Shown here: positions 54,883-64,000 of the stretch, piece after piece
Numbering within the stretch: the first letter of the stretch is position 1
Layout: each line of letters starts with the position of its first letter
Source: Promethearchaeota archaeon
GTDB taxonomy: Archaea; Asgardarchaeota; Lokiarchaeia; Sigyniarchaeales; Promethearchaeaceae
Reading direction: 5' to 3'
Assembly: GCA_016933055.1 (NCBI GenBank)
Contig: JAFGBS010000009.1
Coordinates: 571,590-635,589 of the forward strand
DNA: 64,000 nucleotides
Notes under the pieces: model-generated
Databases searched by the model: none
Told to the model about the DNA's origin: nothing
What the model saw: only the letters and a program-made list of their open reading frames with translations
Program-made: the position numbers and the translations under genes

Positions 54883-56451
54883 ATGGAAAAAGAAAAATCT
54901 GACTTAGAATCAACCTATAAAATCATAGTAGATAATTTTACTCTACCAATTCTGGTCATACAGCTGCATAGGGAAGACAACAGTAACACTATCCGGTATT
55001 TCAATTTCAAATTTCAAGAACTCTCAAAAGATTATATAATATTTCCAAAAATTGATATTGCATGTGGTGACCGATTTCCTTTTTTCAAAGTCAGCTCCAT
55101 TAGCAAATTACGTCGATTGGAAGTAATTTTGGAAGGATTAAAAAAGGTATTTCAGGAAAAACCAGGTTATTCATTACCTATTACTACCAGTTTGATCAAA
55201 CGCTTTAAAAATGGAATACAATCTGATGTTGCTGCATTGGAGAACATCGCGAATCAAATCCCCTATCAATTAACTGTAATTAAACTCACGGAGGATATGG
55301 TAGCGGTAATTTACGAGAAAATTCAAGTAATCGGGAATGCTTTTTCTTTAAATTTAAATAACATCGTTAGTTTAGGTGCTACCCAACAGGGAGCATTCAT
55401 ATTGAAAGATGATGTAATTAATTATGCAAATGCCCAATTCATAGAAATGTTAGATTATGATAAACCGAACGAAATTATAGATAAACCAATAAAAGAGTTC
55501 ATAACTAAGAGTGATTATGAAGGTTTCACGATGCAATTAGAGGATTTAAAAGAATCTGAAAGCTTCGAAACCACATGCCGATTTGTGAAAAAAGACGGGT
55601 CCTTGATTTGGATGCGATTAAGTTGTGGTATATTCAATTTAGGTAAACGATTCGGGAATTCAGTCGTGTGTGATGTAGTTGATATTACGGAACAAAAAAG
55701 GACTGAATTGACCTTATTCCAAACGCATCGCATGGCATCTATTGGTGAATTAGCCTCGGGAGTAGCACATGAAATCAATAATCCACTATTTGGTATAATG
55801 AATTATGCCGGATTAATTAAGGATACAGTTGATGAGGGTGGTAACATAACGAAGGATTCAGAAGAGTATGAATTCTTAACGGGTATTATTGAAGAATCTG
55901 AAAGAATTGCAGAGATTACTAATAATTTATCTGAATTTTCGCGTAATGTAGAAGATCGCGATTATGTTGAGACAGATATTGAGGAACTGATCCAAAAAGT
56001 GGAAAATGTGCTAAGACATCAGCTGAAACGCTCCCATGTAACAATTGAAAAAAATATTACAAAGGATTTCCCGAAATATTTAATGCTTCAAAAGAATCGG
56101 ATTCGGACTACATTATTCAACATTATTCTCAATTCTATACAAGCAGTAGAGCCTGTTAAAGACCGCGATCATATAATAAAAATCAACCTTAGCACAAAGC
56201 AGTATAATGGCAATACCGATGCAATAATAAAAATTCATGATAATGGGATAGGTATAGAAGACGATAAATTAGTCAAAGTGTTCGATCCGTTTTATACATC
56301 TAATAGATGCAAGAAAACTGGATTGGGCCTTCACACAGTATATCAAATCATAAAAGAACACGATGGAGATATACATATAAATAGTAAATTTGGACAATGG
56401 ACGGAAATAACGATTTCTCTACCGATAAAGCCTCGTGAAAATAAAAAGTAA
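54883..56451 (+). CDS. PAS-domain sensor histidine kinase
   Basis: A 522-residue soluble kinase; a GTG at 54874 is an alternative start. The N-terminal 160 residues form an unassigned sensory region. A PAS domain follows (about 165-275, with MLDYDKPNEII and DGSLIWMRLSCGIF). The His box is LASGVAHEINNPLFGIMNYA near 290, with N box NIILNSIQAVEP, G1 HDNGIGIEDDKLVKVFDPFY and G2 KKTGLGLHTVYQI. No membrane segment, so it senses cytoplasmic signals. No response-regulator gene is nearby (orphan). Confidence 0.87.
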   Translation: MEKEKSDLESTYKIIVDNFTLPILVIQLHREDNSNTIRYFNFKFQELSKDYIIFPKIDIACGDRFPFFKVSSISKLRRLEVILEGLKKVFQEKPGYSLPITTSLIKRFKNGIQSDVAALENIANQIPYQLTVIKLTEDMVAVIYEKIQVIGNAFSLNLNNIVSLGATQQGAFILKDDVINYANAQFIEMLDYDKPNEIIDKPIKEFITKSDYEGFTMQLEDLKESESFETTCRFVKKDGSLIWMRLSCGIFNLGKRFGNSVVCDVVDITEQKRTELTLFQTHRMASIGELASGVAHEINNPLFGIMNYAGLIKDTVDEGGNITKDSEEYEFLTGIIEESERIAEITNNLSEFSRNVEDRDYVETDIEELIQKVENVLRHQLKRSHVTIEKNITKDFPKYLMLQKNRIRTTLFNIILNSIQAVEPVKDRDHIIKINLSTKQYNGNTDAIIKIHDNGIGIEDDKLVKVFDPFYTSNRCKKTGLGLHTVYQIIKEHDGDIHINSKFGQWTEITISLPIKPRENKK

Positions 56452-56607
56452 AGCTTCTGATAATAATTGGTTCATGTAAAAACCAAAAAGGAACACACTT
56501 ATTTTTAATTATTGAATACACCTAAGAAGTTCATTAGTAATGGGAATAAAATTATTAGATATGACTTCTCTTAAACAATATAAGATCATTGGAGAAAAAC
56601 TACTAAA

Positions 56608-58962
56608 ATGCCATGTATGTATTGCGGTTCTACTACGATTGCATATTCTTGTGAGAAATGCGGTAATCAATTCTGTTCGGATCATGTGATCACAACCGAG
56701 TATTATAGTTGTAAGAAACATGGGATAAAATACACTACTGCTCAAGCTGAACAATCTGATTATCGTTGTACTCTTATTCCAAAAAGTTCCTGTCCCGACT
56801 GTTCGAAAGAATTAACCATTGATAAGTTACCATCTGGTCAATATTTTCTTAACTGTCCTAGTTGCTCTTGGGATTCTTTCAATGGAACTCCGAAAATCCA
56901 TTATATCACAAAAAAATTAGTATTTGACGAAGGTTCTCGATCAGGATTGATTCAAAGACCTGAAGAATGTGGATTAAAATTGAAGATCAACCAAGGAGTC
57001 CAGATTTGCTCTAATTGTTTCATTCAATCCTTAGAAAGTGGTGGTGTAACATCATTCGCCACTATTAAAAATATATACAATATCGATACTCGTACGATTG
57101 TGCGAATTATAAATAAATTAAAGAAAGACAAACTCATTACAGGACAAATCGACACGAAAAATCAAGTTTTCATTTATATACCCGATGATTCTCGAGCATA
57201 TATAAATGATGAAATTCAAAAAAATGGAAAAATCTCAATGCTACAGATTGCAAACCGATTCAATGTTCCCGAGGACAATGGTTTAGAATTAATGTACGAA
57301 GTTTTGAAAGAATTTGAAATTCATGGAACCTTTGACACAAAGAAAAAAAACTACTATAGTATAGATTTCCTGAACGAATATATTGTAAAAACCGTCGATG
57401 AGAAAGGCAGAGTCTCCATCCAAGAAATGAGTGATATATTGGGTACATCAGTAGATATCGTGAAATATTATGTAATTGAATTATTCAAGTCTCAGAAGTT
57501 GGATGCGTATTTTGCAGATAGCGGTAAACAAATTGTATCGAAAAATAAACTGAAATCTGAAGTAGAATCATATTGTAAAGAACACGGATTATTTAAGCTG
57601 ACAGATGCTGCAAAACATTTCAACGTAGCTGTAGAACTCATTCGAAAATCTTTGGTCGCACTCATTAAAGAAAAACGTATTCGTGGATTATTTACACAGA
57701 AAAAAGAATTCATAACAGAAGAAGAATTATCCAGCCGTATTAAGAGTGTCACCCGTGTTTATCGAACTATGAAATTGCGAGAACTAGCCTTAAAACTGGG
57801 AATAACAGAATTAAGAGTTGAAGAAACTTTAGCCAGTTTGATTTCACGTGGAGCTATTTATGGATTTATTGACATGAATCGTCGAGAATTTGTCGCTGAT
57901 AGACAACAACCTACAACAATGGGTCCCACAGTTATTCCTTTAGATGACACGACACAAACTACCGGTAGCGTGGAAGTACTGCGAGAATATGATTTTGTAG
58001 GGGGTCAACTACACTTTAAAGTTGTGGTAAAAAACCACACAGATAAAGTCATCACTGACATCAAAATCATATTGGATGCGCCAAGTTCTTACAGGAAACA
58101 GAGTGATATCTTGAAAGTCTCAACCATTTCCCCGCACAATTCTAGAGGTATTGATTTTTATCTCGAGCCCGTAGAATGTGGTATCTCAACAATAGGGGGG
58201 ACTGTGATCTATAAAGATGCGACGGGAAAGCCTCACACTATTCATATTAGACCTAAAGAAGTTCAAATCAAATGTCCTTTAGTATCAAAAACTCTAGATA
58301 CCATAGAGGATTGCCAGATTACTATTCAAAATCTTCCAAGTGATGCACGAGCATTTTTGATAGCAGATCTGGATCCAAAACTCGCTTATCGTGCAGCATT
58401 TCGGGCTATTACCAATTTTGATACTCGAAATGTCACCAGTTTGGAACTTTCTGATCCAGATGATTACAAGGCTGAAGCGTGGTTCTCGTCCGAAGCTAAG
58501 GTTACTGGTGGGCGCATCATCACTCGAATCGCCGTATCGGGGAAGAATCAGAGTTTAGAGATTCGCGTGTGGTGTAACGATCCTGGACAATTAACAGGAT
58601 TTCTGGCTAAAATCATTGAATTACTCTTCCTGGAAATTAATATCGTTAGGAAGGTAAAAGCAGAAGAACGTCAGCGCACCTTAGATGTAATGTCTATAAC
58701 ACAGAACCTAATTACTGCTAGTGATTTTTGTGCTGTTAGATATAAAGCTAAGGATATATTATTAAAATTAGAAGATACGCATTATCGTATGTCACGTGTA
58801 GTGGGTAATACAGATCCTACACTTGCTAAGATTCAGTATTGGATAGAAAAACTTCAGAAATATGACGAGGAAGAGAAAATCCAAGAGAAAGAAGCTGATT
58901 CGTTAATGAGTGATATTGAAGGCTTCCAAAACACCCTAGCTCGAAGTTTAGCACCCACATAA
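56608..58962 (+). CDS. Zinc-finger, tandem winged-helix and beta-sandwich protein
   Basis: A 784-residue multidomain protein. Residues 1-40 hold an AN1-like zinc finger (CMYC, CEKCGNQFCSDH, CKKH), then a second zinc pair (CPDC, CPSC near 70-91). Residues about 120-420 are a row of four or five winged-helix repeats (ATIKNIYNIDTRTIVRIINK, SMLQIANRF, SIQEMSDILGTSVDIVKYYV, KLTDAAKHFNV, KLRELALKLGI). This spacing recalls PCI/UFL1-like arrays. Residues about 450-560 form an Ig-like or adaptin-ear-like sandwich (FKVVVKNHTDKVITDIKII). The last 200 residues are mixed then helical. The cellular role is unknown. Confidence 0.65.
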   Translation: MPCMYCGSTTIAYSCEKCGNQFCSDHVITTEYYSCKKHGIKYTTAQAEQSDYRCTLIPKSSCPDCSKELTIDKLPSGQYFLNCPSCSWDSFNGTPKIHYITKKLVFDEGSRSGLIQRPEECGLKLKINQGVQICSNCFIQSLESGGVTSFATIKNIYNIDTRTIVRIINKLKKDKLITGQIDTKNQVFIYIPDDSRAYINDEIQKNGKISMLQIANRFNVPEDNGLELMYEVLKEFEIHGTFDTKKKNYYSIDFLNEYIVKTVDEKGRVSIQEMSDILGTSVDIVKYYVIELFKSQKLDAYFADSGKQIVSKNKLKSEVESYCKEHGLFKLTDAAKHFNVAVELIRKSLVALIKEKRIRGLFTQKKEFITEEELSSRIKSVTRVYRTMKLRELALKLGITELRVEETLASLISRGAIYGFIDMNRREFVADRQQPTTMGPTVIPLDDTTQTTGSVEVLREYDFVGGQLHFKVVVKNHTDKVITDIKIILDAPSSYRKQSDILKVSTISPHNSRGIDFYLEPVECGISTIGGTVIYKDATGKPHTIHIRPKEVQIKCPLVSKTLDTIEDCQITIQNLPSDARAFLIADLDPKLAYRAAFRAITNFDTRNVTSLELSDPDDYKAEAWFSSEAKVTGGRIITRIAVSGKNQSLEIRVWCNDPGQLTGFLAKIIELLFLEINIVRKVKAEERQRTLDVMSITQNLITASDFCAVRYKAKDILLKLEDTHYRMSRVVGNTDPTLAKIQYWIEKLQKYDEEEKIQEKEADSLMSDIEGFQNTLARSLAPT

Positions 58963-59036
58963 CACCTATCATTTTTTTATTGCTTTATTAACACACCAAA
59001 ACTTTCCTTTTTTTACCCTCTTGCATATTATCCCTT

Positions 59037-60626
59037 ATGATCAAACGTGCTTTAGTATCAGTGTTTAATAAAACTGGTGTTCTAAATTTCGTAAAAACCT
59101 TACAAGATGAATTTGGTATTGAGATCTTATCAACAGGAGGAACCGCTAAACTTCTACAAGAAAACGGAATTGAAGTTATTCAAGTATCGGATTATACAAA
59201 ATCTCCAGAAGTTTTTAGTGGACGGGTGAAAACATTGCATCCTCGTATTGAAGGAGGTATTTTAATGCGTCGAGATAATGAATCTGACTTAAAGGAAGCA
59301 GTAGAGAACAATATACCTCCCATAGACATGGTAGTATGCAATTTATATCCCTTTACGAACGTAATTTCGAAACCTGATGTCCCATTAGAAACAGCTTTGG
59401 AAATGATCGACATTGGAGGCCCGACAATGATCCGAGCAGCTGCCAAAACATTCCCTTTTGTGACCGTTATTTCTGATCCATCCCAGTTTGAGATGATATT
59501 GCAAGAATTGAGGGAAAATCATGGCCAAACAACTTTGAAAACTAGGGAAGCATTAGCAGTTACAGTGTTCCAGAAAATGGCTTTCTATGACAGCGCTATT
59601 GCAAATTATCTGATATCAAGGCAACACAAACAGCCATTACCTGAAATACTAATCCGTCAATACCAAAAAATACAAGACTGCAGATATGGAGAGAATTGGG
59701 ATCAAAAAGCAGCATTCTATAGAGATATGGAAGCTGTTCTTGGATTATCTGATTTCAAACAGTTACACGGAAAGGAGTTATCCTTCAATAATTTCCTAGA
59801 TGTGGACTCTTGCGTTCAGATGCTTTTAGATTTAGACACCAAACATTTTGTTACTGCGATTCTCAAACACACTACCCCCAATGGAGTGGCAATAGATTAT
59901 GAAAGTCAGCTTGAATCCTGTAAACGGGCTTTTAGTTGCGATCCCATGTCTGCATTTGGAGGAGTTTGGGGATTTAATAAGAAATTAGAAAAATCAGTAG
60001 CCGATTACATTATCAATGAAAAGAAAATATTTGTAGAGGTAATAATCGCTCCCGAATATGAGGAGAGTGCATTATCTATATTAAAGACCAAAGAAAATAT
60101 TCGTATACTTGAATTTCCTGGCTTTCTAGACCGTCGGGATGAATTTTATGCAAGACCTGAGCTAAGAAGCACTCTTGGGGGGGTTCTGATGCAAGATTAC
60201 GATTCGGGTCCTGTTATAAAGGAATGGGATGAAAAAACAAGCAGGAAAACTGATGAACGCGAAAAAGAAGCCTTGATTTTTGCCTATAAGGTAACTAAAT
60301 GGGCAAAAAGTAATTCTGCAGCGTTTGCTAAGGAATACGAAACTGGAGTATACACATTAGGTATAGGAGCAGGACAACAATCTAGGGTACATGTTGTAAA
60401 ACTAGCGATTCAAAAAGCTCACGAATTTGGACATGACTTAAAAAATAGTGTAATGGGAACGGATTCATTCTTTCCCTTTCCGGATGGACCCGAAGCCGCA
60501 GCAAAAGCAGGCGCCAAGGCTATTTTAACTGTTGGCGGTTCCATTCGAGATGATGTAGTCATCCAACGAGCTGAAGAATTAGGTATATCATTAGTGTTCT
60601 GCGGTAAGCGCGTATTTCGTCATTAA
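59037..60626 (+). CDS. purH: Bifunctional AICAR transformylase/IMP cyclohydrolase
   Basis: The 529-residue length matches full PurH. The MGS-like cyclohydrolase domain (about 1-195) has ALVSVFNKTGVLNF, LSTGGTAKLL, SGRVKTLHPRI and DIGGPTMIRAAAK. The transformylase part has ELSFNNFLDVDSC, ILKHTTPNGVA with the Lys-His pair, CDPMSAFGGVWG and GIGAGQQSRVHVVKLA. It performs the last two steps to IMP. No ribosome site precedes the ATG, suggesting a leaderless mRNA. Confidence 0.93.
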   Translation: MIKRALVSVFNKTGVLNFVKTLQDEFGIEILSTGGTAKLLQENGIEVIQVSDYTKSPEVFSGRVKTLHPRIEGGILMRRDNESDLKEAVENNIPPIDMVVCNLYPFTNVISKPDVPLETALEMIDIGGPTMIRAAAKTFPFVTVISDPSQFEMILQELRENHGQTTLKTREALAVTVFQKMAFYDSAIANYLISRQHKQPLPEILIRQYQKIQDCRYGENWDQKAAFYRDMEAVLGLSDFKQLHGKELSFNNFLDVDSCVQMLLDLDTKHFVTAILKHTTPNGVAIDYESQLESCKRAFSCDPMSAFGGVWGFNKKLEKSVADYIINEKKIFVEVIIAPEYEESALSILKTKENIRILEFPGFLDRRDEFYARPELRSTLGGVLMQDYDSGPVIKEWDEKTSRKTDEREKEALIFAYKVTKWAKSNSAAFAKEYETGVYTLGIGAGQQSRVHVVKLAIQKAHEFGHDLKNSVMGTDSFFPFPDGPEAAAKAGAKAILTVGGSIRDDVVIQRAEELGISLVFCGKRVFRH

Positions 60627-60656
60627 CTTCACACTAAAAAATATAAAAATCTAGAA

Positions 60657-61661
60657 TTATAGTTTCTTTTTCTTCAAGAAAATTGCTAAAGGGACCCCTA
60701 TTACTAGAAATACGCCAATACCGATTCCAATATAAATCCATAATTCGAGATTAACTAGTCTGGGTTCTTCGGGACCTTGAGGATTCTCGGTACTTTCTTG
60801 TGCGATCATGGTGAACATCCACCACATTGCATAAGTTTTCATATTAGCGTTCAATGGTTGGGAATGAGCAGAAGGACAAGAAAACCAATCCAATCCTTCA
60901 GTGTGGCTATTTTGCCATTCTATAGCCCAATTACCTCCATCATAATCACAGTCATCTTGAACATTCTTATCACCGAAATATTTTCCATCGGGATCATAAC
61001 TTTCAATATCAGCAAAATCAAATAGAACTCTATTATTGGACGAACAATATGAACGGATTTGTTCATTTCTGATATGAAGATTTCCGGTTAAACCAGTTCC
61101 GTCGACATGACCAGTCATATATACAAATGTTACATTGGGATAATCAATCTCTAATTCTGACATCAAACTTAGATATGTGTCGATGTTGGATTCACTAGCT
61201 GAGGAAACTTGCCCACACCAACTACCCATTAACACGTTTACGTCAGGATTATCATTTAAGTAGATTCGCGCTCGGTTCTTCCAAGTGGTCCAATCGGGAT
61301 TTCCTAAATCCCCGTCAAAACAGTAGTCATCCAAATCGAGACTATTACCATCACCGTTTTCAGTCCAGTTATACAATTCTCCTTTAAATTCAATCATTTC
61401 ACCCCTATTACCAGTTAATTGACTTCCATGGCTTGTATGGAAATATCCTACATGAAGAATGTCTTTTGCATATTGAACCTTTGTCGAATTAATTAAGTCC
61501 AAGCGAACTTGGTTTATAATCGTATGATCTGCAATAATGGAGGTGGATATAATTGACGGATTTGGGTATTGTTCAATGGATGCAAACTGAGGAAGAGTGT
61601 ACGGTGCACAAACACAAAAAACTATTATACTAAAATTCAGATAAAATAATTTATGTACCAT
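60657..61661 (-). CDS. Secreted, C-terminally anchored protein (SGNH-like)
   Basis: A 334-residue protein with a signal peptide (about 1-27: basic start, hydrophobic FYLNFSIIVFCVCAP) and a C-terminal membrane helix (about 306-328) ending in five basic/aliphatic residues KKKKL. The exterior domain has HVGYFHTSHGSQLTGNRG (about 70-87), LMGSWCGQVSSA, VYMTGHVDGTG and SYCSSNNRVLFDFADIES; the order suggests an SGNH/GDSL-like hydrolase fold. Several Cys may form disulfides. It lies on the same strand after another secreted protein. Confidence 0.65.
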   Translation of the reverse strand: MVHKLFYLNFSIIVFCVCAPYTLPQFASIEQYPNPSIISTSIIADHTIINQVRLDLINSTKVQYAKDILHVGYFHTSHGSQLTGNRGEMIEFKGELYNWTENGDGNSLDLDDYCFDGDLGNPDWTTWKNRARIYLNDNPDVNVLMGSWCGQVSSASESNIDTYLSLMSELEIDYPNVTFVYMTGHVDGTGLTGNLHIRNEQIRSYCSSNNRVLFDFADIESYDPDGKYFGDKNVQDDCDYDGGNWAIEWQNSHTEGLDWFSCPSAHSQPLNANMKTYAMWWMFTMIAQESTENPQGPEEPRLVNLELWIYIGIGIGVFLVIGVPLAIFLKKKKL

Positions 61662-61750
61662 ATCTTATCCAGCACAATAATTGTATAAATATTTCAATGT
61701 TCTAGTAGGATGGAATATTACCCTCATTGAAAAAAGTGATGAAGGCAATT

Positions 61751-62254
61751 TTACATTTGTGTTTCGACTTTTTTTGCAATTCGATTTCGAGAAATCGTCA
61801 TGATCAGTAGCATCAGTCCCAAAATTACTCCACCTGCAACATAAACCCAAATATTCGTAGGTGCACTTGCGGGGATTATTGTCATCCAAACTTCATCAGA
61901 AATTGTATTTCCTAATCCATCATTTACCACGATAGTAATATTGTAAATCTTTGGTTCCAGATCTGTTGGTGGGTTAATTATTATCGTTCCCTCCCCCCCC
62001 TCCAAATTCCATGTAAAAGCAGAAATGAATTTGACCCCATCTCTGAACACATCATAGGTTGGATTGCTACCTACCGAATCTATTGTAACAACCCATGTTA
62101 TGCTGATTTCATCTCCTGCTTGTACAGAAAAATCATCCGGATGGGTAATACTATCGAATCCTTGTGCGTGAACAATTCCAGACATACAAATAAAAAGTAC
62201 TACGATATAAACTAAATACAATTTAGACTTGATTCTTTTCAAATTCGAATTCAC
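61751..62254 (-). CDS. Secreted Ig-like protein with C-terminal membrane anchor
   Basis: A 167-residue protein: signal peptide (about 1-31, ending VHAQG), one cadherin/Ig-like beta domain (about 34-130, with AGDEISITWVVT, YDVFRDGVKFI and YNITIVVNDGLGN), and a membrane helix (about 138-157) with a short basic tail. A surface binding role is likely. 89 bp upstream of the SGNH-like gene, same strand; the same anchor topology suggests both belong to the cell surface. Confidence 0.65.
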   Translation of the reverse strand: MNSNLKRIKSKLYLVYIVVLFICMSGIVHAQGFDSITHPDDFSVQAGDEISITWVVTIDSVGSNPTYDVFRDGVKFISAFTWNLEGGEGTIIINPPTDLEPKIYNITIVVNDGLGNTISDEVWMTIIPASAPTNIWVYVAGGVILGLMLLIMTISRNRIAKKVETQM

Positions 62255-62444
62255 TATACAATCAATATTAAAAAAAAAATAAATTCTTTTGTTTCAATTC
62301 CAAACGAGTGATATTTTGCATTATCCATCTTTGGTTAATCAACATCTATTCCATCCTTTCGAGCGATTTTTTTATGCCTTCCATAGTGATTTATTAATAC
62401 ATAATCCAATTGACTCTTTATAAAAAAAGGAAATGTGAGGCATC

Positions 62445-63863
62445 TTGAATCCAAGTGTTGGGAAACTGGTATATGATGAAGAATTATACGAACCCATTCA
62501 TGGGATGGGAAATATGGTCATCAATTATCATTTTGAATTGAATCCTGATCGATCAACTCTCAAAAATTTTGAAGAGTCAAGAAAAGATCTAGAGGATTTT
62601 TTCGAATGGTTTGAAAAAAAACAACAAGAAATGGAAAAAAAGTATTACAGTGCTAATGGAGAAGCGAAGATTGCTGCTGCGAAAGAATTGATACGCTTTC
62701 TTTTGGATGCTTATGTGAAGTGGGGGGAGATTCAAACGCCCAGTAGCGGTAAATGGAATGGATTTTATACCATTACTGCAAGGTTGAAAGCAATAAATTT
62801 CAATATAGACCATTCCAGCGATTTATCCATGGTTGTTCACAAATCCTCGAATTCGAAAGGGCGGTCTAATGTAACCGGTACAGTCACCAATGGAATAAGT
62901 AAAGTTGATGCAGGATCCATGTTGAAAGGAAAATTGCGATATTTGGGAGAGATGACTGGTTATATATCTGGGGGCAAATTATCCCTTATCGTCACAGAAT
63001 GCATTCAAGATTTGGATCTTAAAATTCTCGGAGGATTAGCTTCTGGAACGATGACTGCATTCAACAAAAACTCCAGGGAAGGTATATCTGGTTTAAAAAA
63101 ATACAAGTTGTTGGTTAAGGTCGGGGAAAAGCAATTACCGATGAAAATAGAACTTATAAAATGTGGTGAACAAGTCCGGCAATTTGATTTTGAAGGATAC
63201 GAAGAATTCGAATTCGATGAACTATTACGTAAATATTTCACATGGTTAGTTCATACTACTGACGAAGTTAGGACTGCACAGTTTTCCTCGTGCAGTCTTC
63301 AAGAGAAAATGGAATTAGCCATGGATATGTTTACGGAATTATTGAATTTATTGGCGAAAGGGCAATCGCTTGGAATACCTCAAGGGGTTTTGCAGGAATT
63401 GAATCTGATTACTAATACTGTGGATTCTTTGTATGATAAATGGTTTCGGATGTGGTTTATTGCGGGACGAACCTTCTGGGAAGAAAAAGTTAACTCAAGC
63501 CCATCAATTGCAAATTATAAAAGTCGTTTTTATTACTTTTTGAGCGCTGCGGAATTAAATGTAACTAGTATTGTGTCGAAACAACCTTTTCGAGATTTCA
63601 AAATCACCTTGCCCGGAGAAGCTATTGATGCGGCATTCATTGACTATTATAATATTGCTCTCCAGGATTGGCTGGAAAGAGTAACCGAGAATCCAAAGAT
63701 AGTGAGAGATGCCGTGGGGTGGGTAGTGAAATTAAGCGAATTAATATTTACCAAGGTCATATCTGAATCCGCAGGTAAACGGATAGGGTTGATTCCATTA
63801 CCTCCCACGGCATATTATCAATTATATAAAGCAGCGGGGATAAAGGGGGTAAAAGAAAGATGA
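62445..63863 (+). CDS. Uncharacterised protein, translationally coupled to the next gene
   Basis: A 472-residue protein from a TTG start preceded by GTGAGG. The N-terminal 60 residues have a charged coiled-coil segment (FEESRKDLEDFFEWFEKKQ). A central beta-rich portion follows (WNGFYTITARLKAINFNID, GYISGGKLSLIVTE, YKLLVKVG). The C-terminal half is helical. No signal peptide or known family motif. Its stop overlaps the following start (ATGA). Confidence 0.6.
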   Translation: MNPSVGKLVYDEELYEPIHGMGNMVINYHFELNPDRSTLKNFEESRKDLEDFFEWFEKKQQEMEKKYYSANGEAKIAAAKELIRFLLDAYVKWGEIQTPSSGKWNGFYTITARLKAINFNIDHSSDLSMVVHKSSNSKGRSNVTGTVTNGISKVDAGSMLKGKLRYLGEMTGYISGGKLSLIVTECIQDLDLKILGGLASGTMTAFNKNSREGISGLKKYKLLVKVGEKQLPMKIELIKCGEQVRQFDFEGYEEFEFDELLRKYFTWLVHTTDEVRTAQFSSCSLQEKMELAMDMFTELLNLLAKGQSLGIPQGVLQELNLITNTVDSLYDKWFRMWFIAGRTFWEEKVNSSPSIANYKSRFYYFLSAAELNVTSIVSKQPFRDFKITLPGEAIDAAFIDYYNIALQDWLERVTENPKIVRDAVGWVVKLSELIFTKVISESAGKRIGLIPLPPTAYYQLYKAAGIKGVKER

Positions 63864-64000
63864 ACCACGATCAGCGCTATCGTAAATCTACCGTAGATCA
63901 CTTACCAGAATGGAAAATCCCCCAATTTCCCGATGTTCCTTTAGCGGACACAAATTATACCACAACGGTTGAATTGGAACCTCAAGGATACACCTATAAA
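63860..64000 (+). CDS. Start of an uncharacterised gene (cut by window end)
   Basis: ATG at 63860 overlaps the preceding stop (ATGA) and opens 47 codons to the window end. The product begins MNHDQRYRKSTVDHLPEW and continues polar and Pro-rich with no recognisable motif. Overlap with the upstream gene implies joint function. Confidence 0.6.
   Translation, partial: MNHDQRYRKSTVDHLPEWKIPQFPDVPLADTNYTTTVELEPQGYTYK

Noticed and set aside
1..64000. CRISPR arrays, insertion sequences, integrases, attachment sites
   Set aside because: No regularly spaced repeats, transposase motifs or terminal inverted repeats were seen when reading both strands.

Overview
The window is an AT-rich, gene-dense stretch of archaeal chromosome. 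It looks like an Asgard (Promethearchaeati) archaeon. The evidence is the mix of genes: an Arf-like small GTPase beside a longin/roadblock-like winged-helix protein, a stand-alone Roadblock/LC7 protein, a GIFT (IFT52-like) domain protein, and a zinc-finger/tandem winged-helix/beta-sandwich protein. These sit beside anaerobic archaeal metabolism (indolepyruvate:ferredoxin oxidoreductase, ADP-forming acyl-CoA synthetase, HdrD-like Fe-S proteins). Several starts appear to be TTG or GTG, and Shine-Dalgarno sites are strong before some genes and absent before others. I cannot resolve the lineage below Asgard. I saw no rRNA, tRNA, CRISPR array, insertion sequence or prophage.

Layout. 1-5.2 kb: a cut-off ABC exporter, a Trm11-like methyltransferase, the GIFT-domain protein, then a CooC/MinD-type ATPase flanked by two small paralogous winged-helix-like proteins. 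5.2-9.3 kb: a TPR protein, then a cobalamin-binding mutase-like protein coupled to an opine-dehydrogenase-family enzyme. 9.3-18.9 kb: a multi-pass membrane protein, LarA, a class II ribonucleotide reductase, a zinc-ribbon protein, MtnA and a methyltransferase. 19-27 kb: two HdrD-like proteins divergent from an iorB-iorA-acyl-CoA synthetase-aminotransferase operon. Read together this is a 2-oxoacid/amino-acid fermentation block: transamination, ferredoxin-linked oxidative decarboxylation to acyl-CoA, then ATP formation.

27-34.4 kb is the most unusual area: a 25-residue Lys/Thr-rich peptide gene, a frameshifted MscS channel, a RimK-type ATP-grasp ligase coupled to an E. coli-type YcaO, and convergent to these a second, atypical ATP-grasp protein paired with an ion-transporter-superfamily permease. 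34.7-38.8 kb: Roadblock protein, a 2-hydroxyacyl-CoA dehydratase/benzoyl-CoA reductase-like pair, PurN and a nuclease-like protein. 38.9-42.4 kb: Cys-cluster protein, longin-like/wHTH protein and Arf-like GTPase, divergent from rubrerythrin-VIT1. 42.6-48 kb: amidohydrolase and 2-oxoacid dehydrogenase E1 alpha/beta without E2/E3, then an MFS carrier. 48-64 kb: GNAT proteins, a P-type ATPase, RNase HI, AsnRS, an orphan histidine kinase, the zinc-finger/wHTH protein, PurH, two secreted C-terminally anchored proteins, and an unrecognised gene pair cut by the window end.

All calls come from reading the sequence and recalling family motifs; no database search was run.
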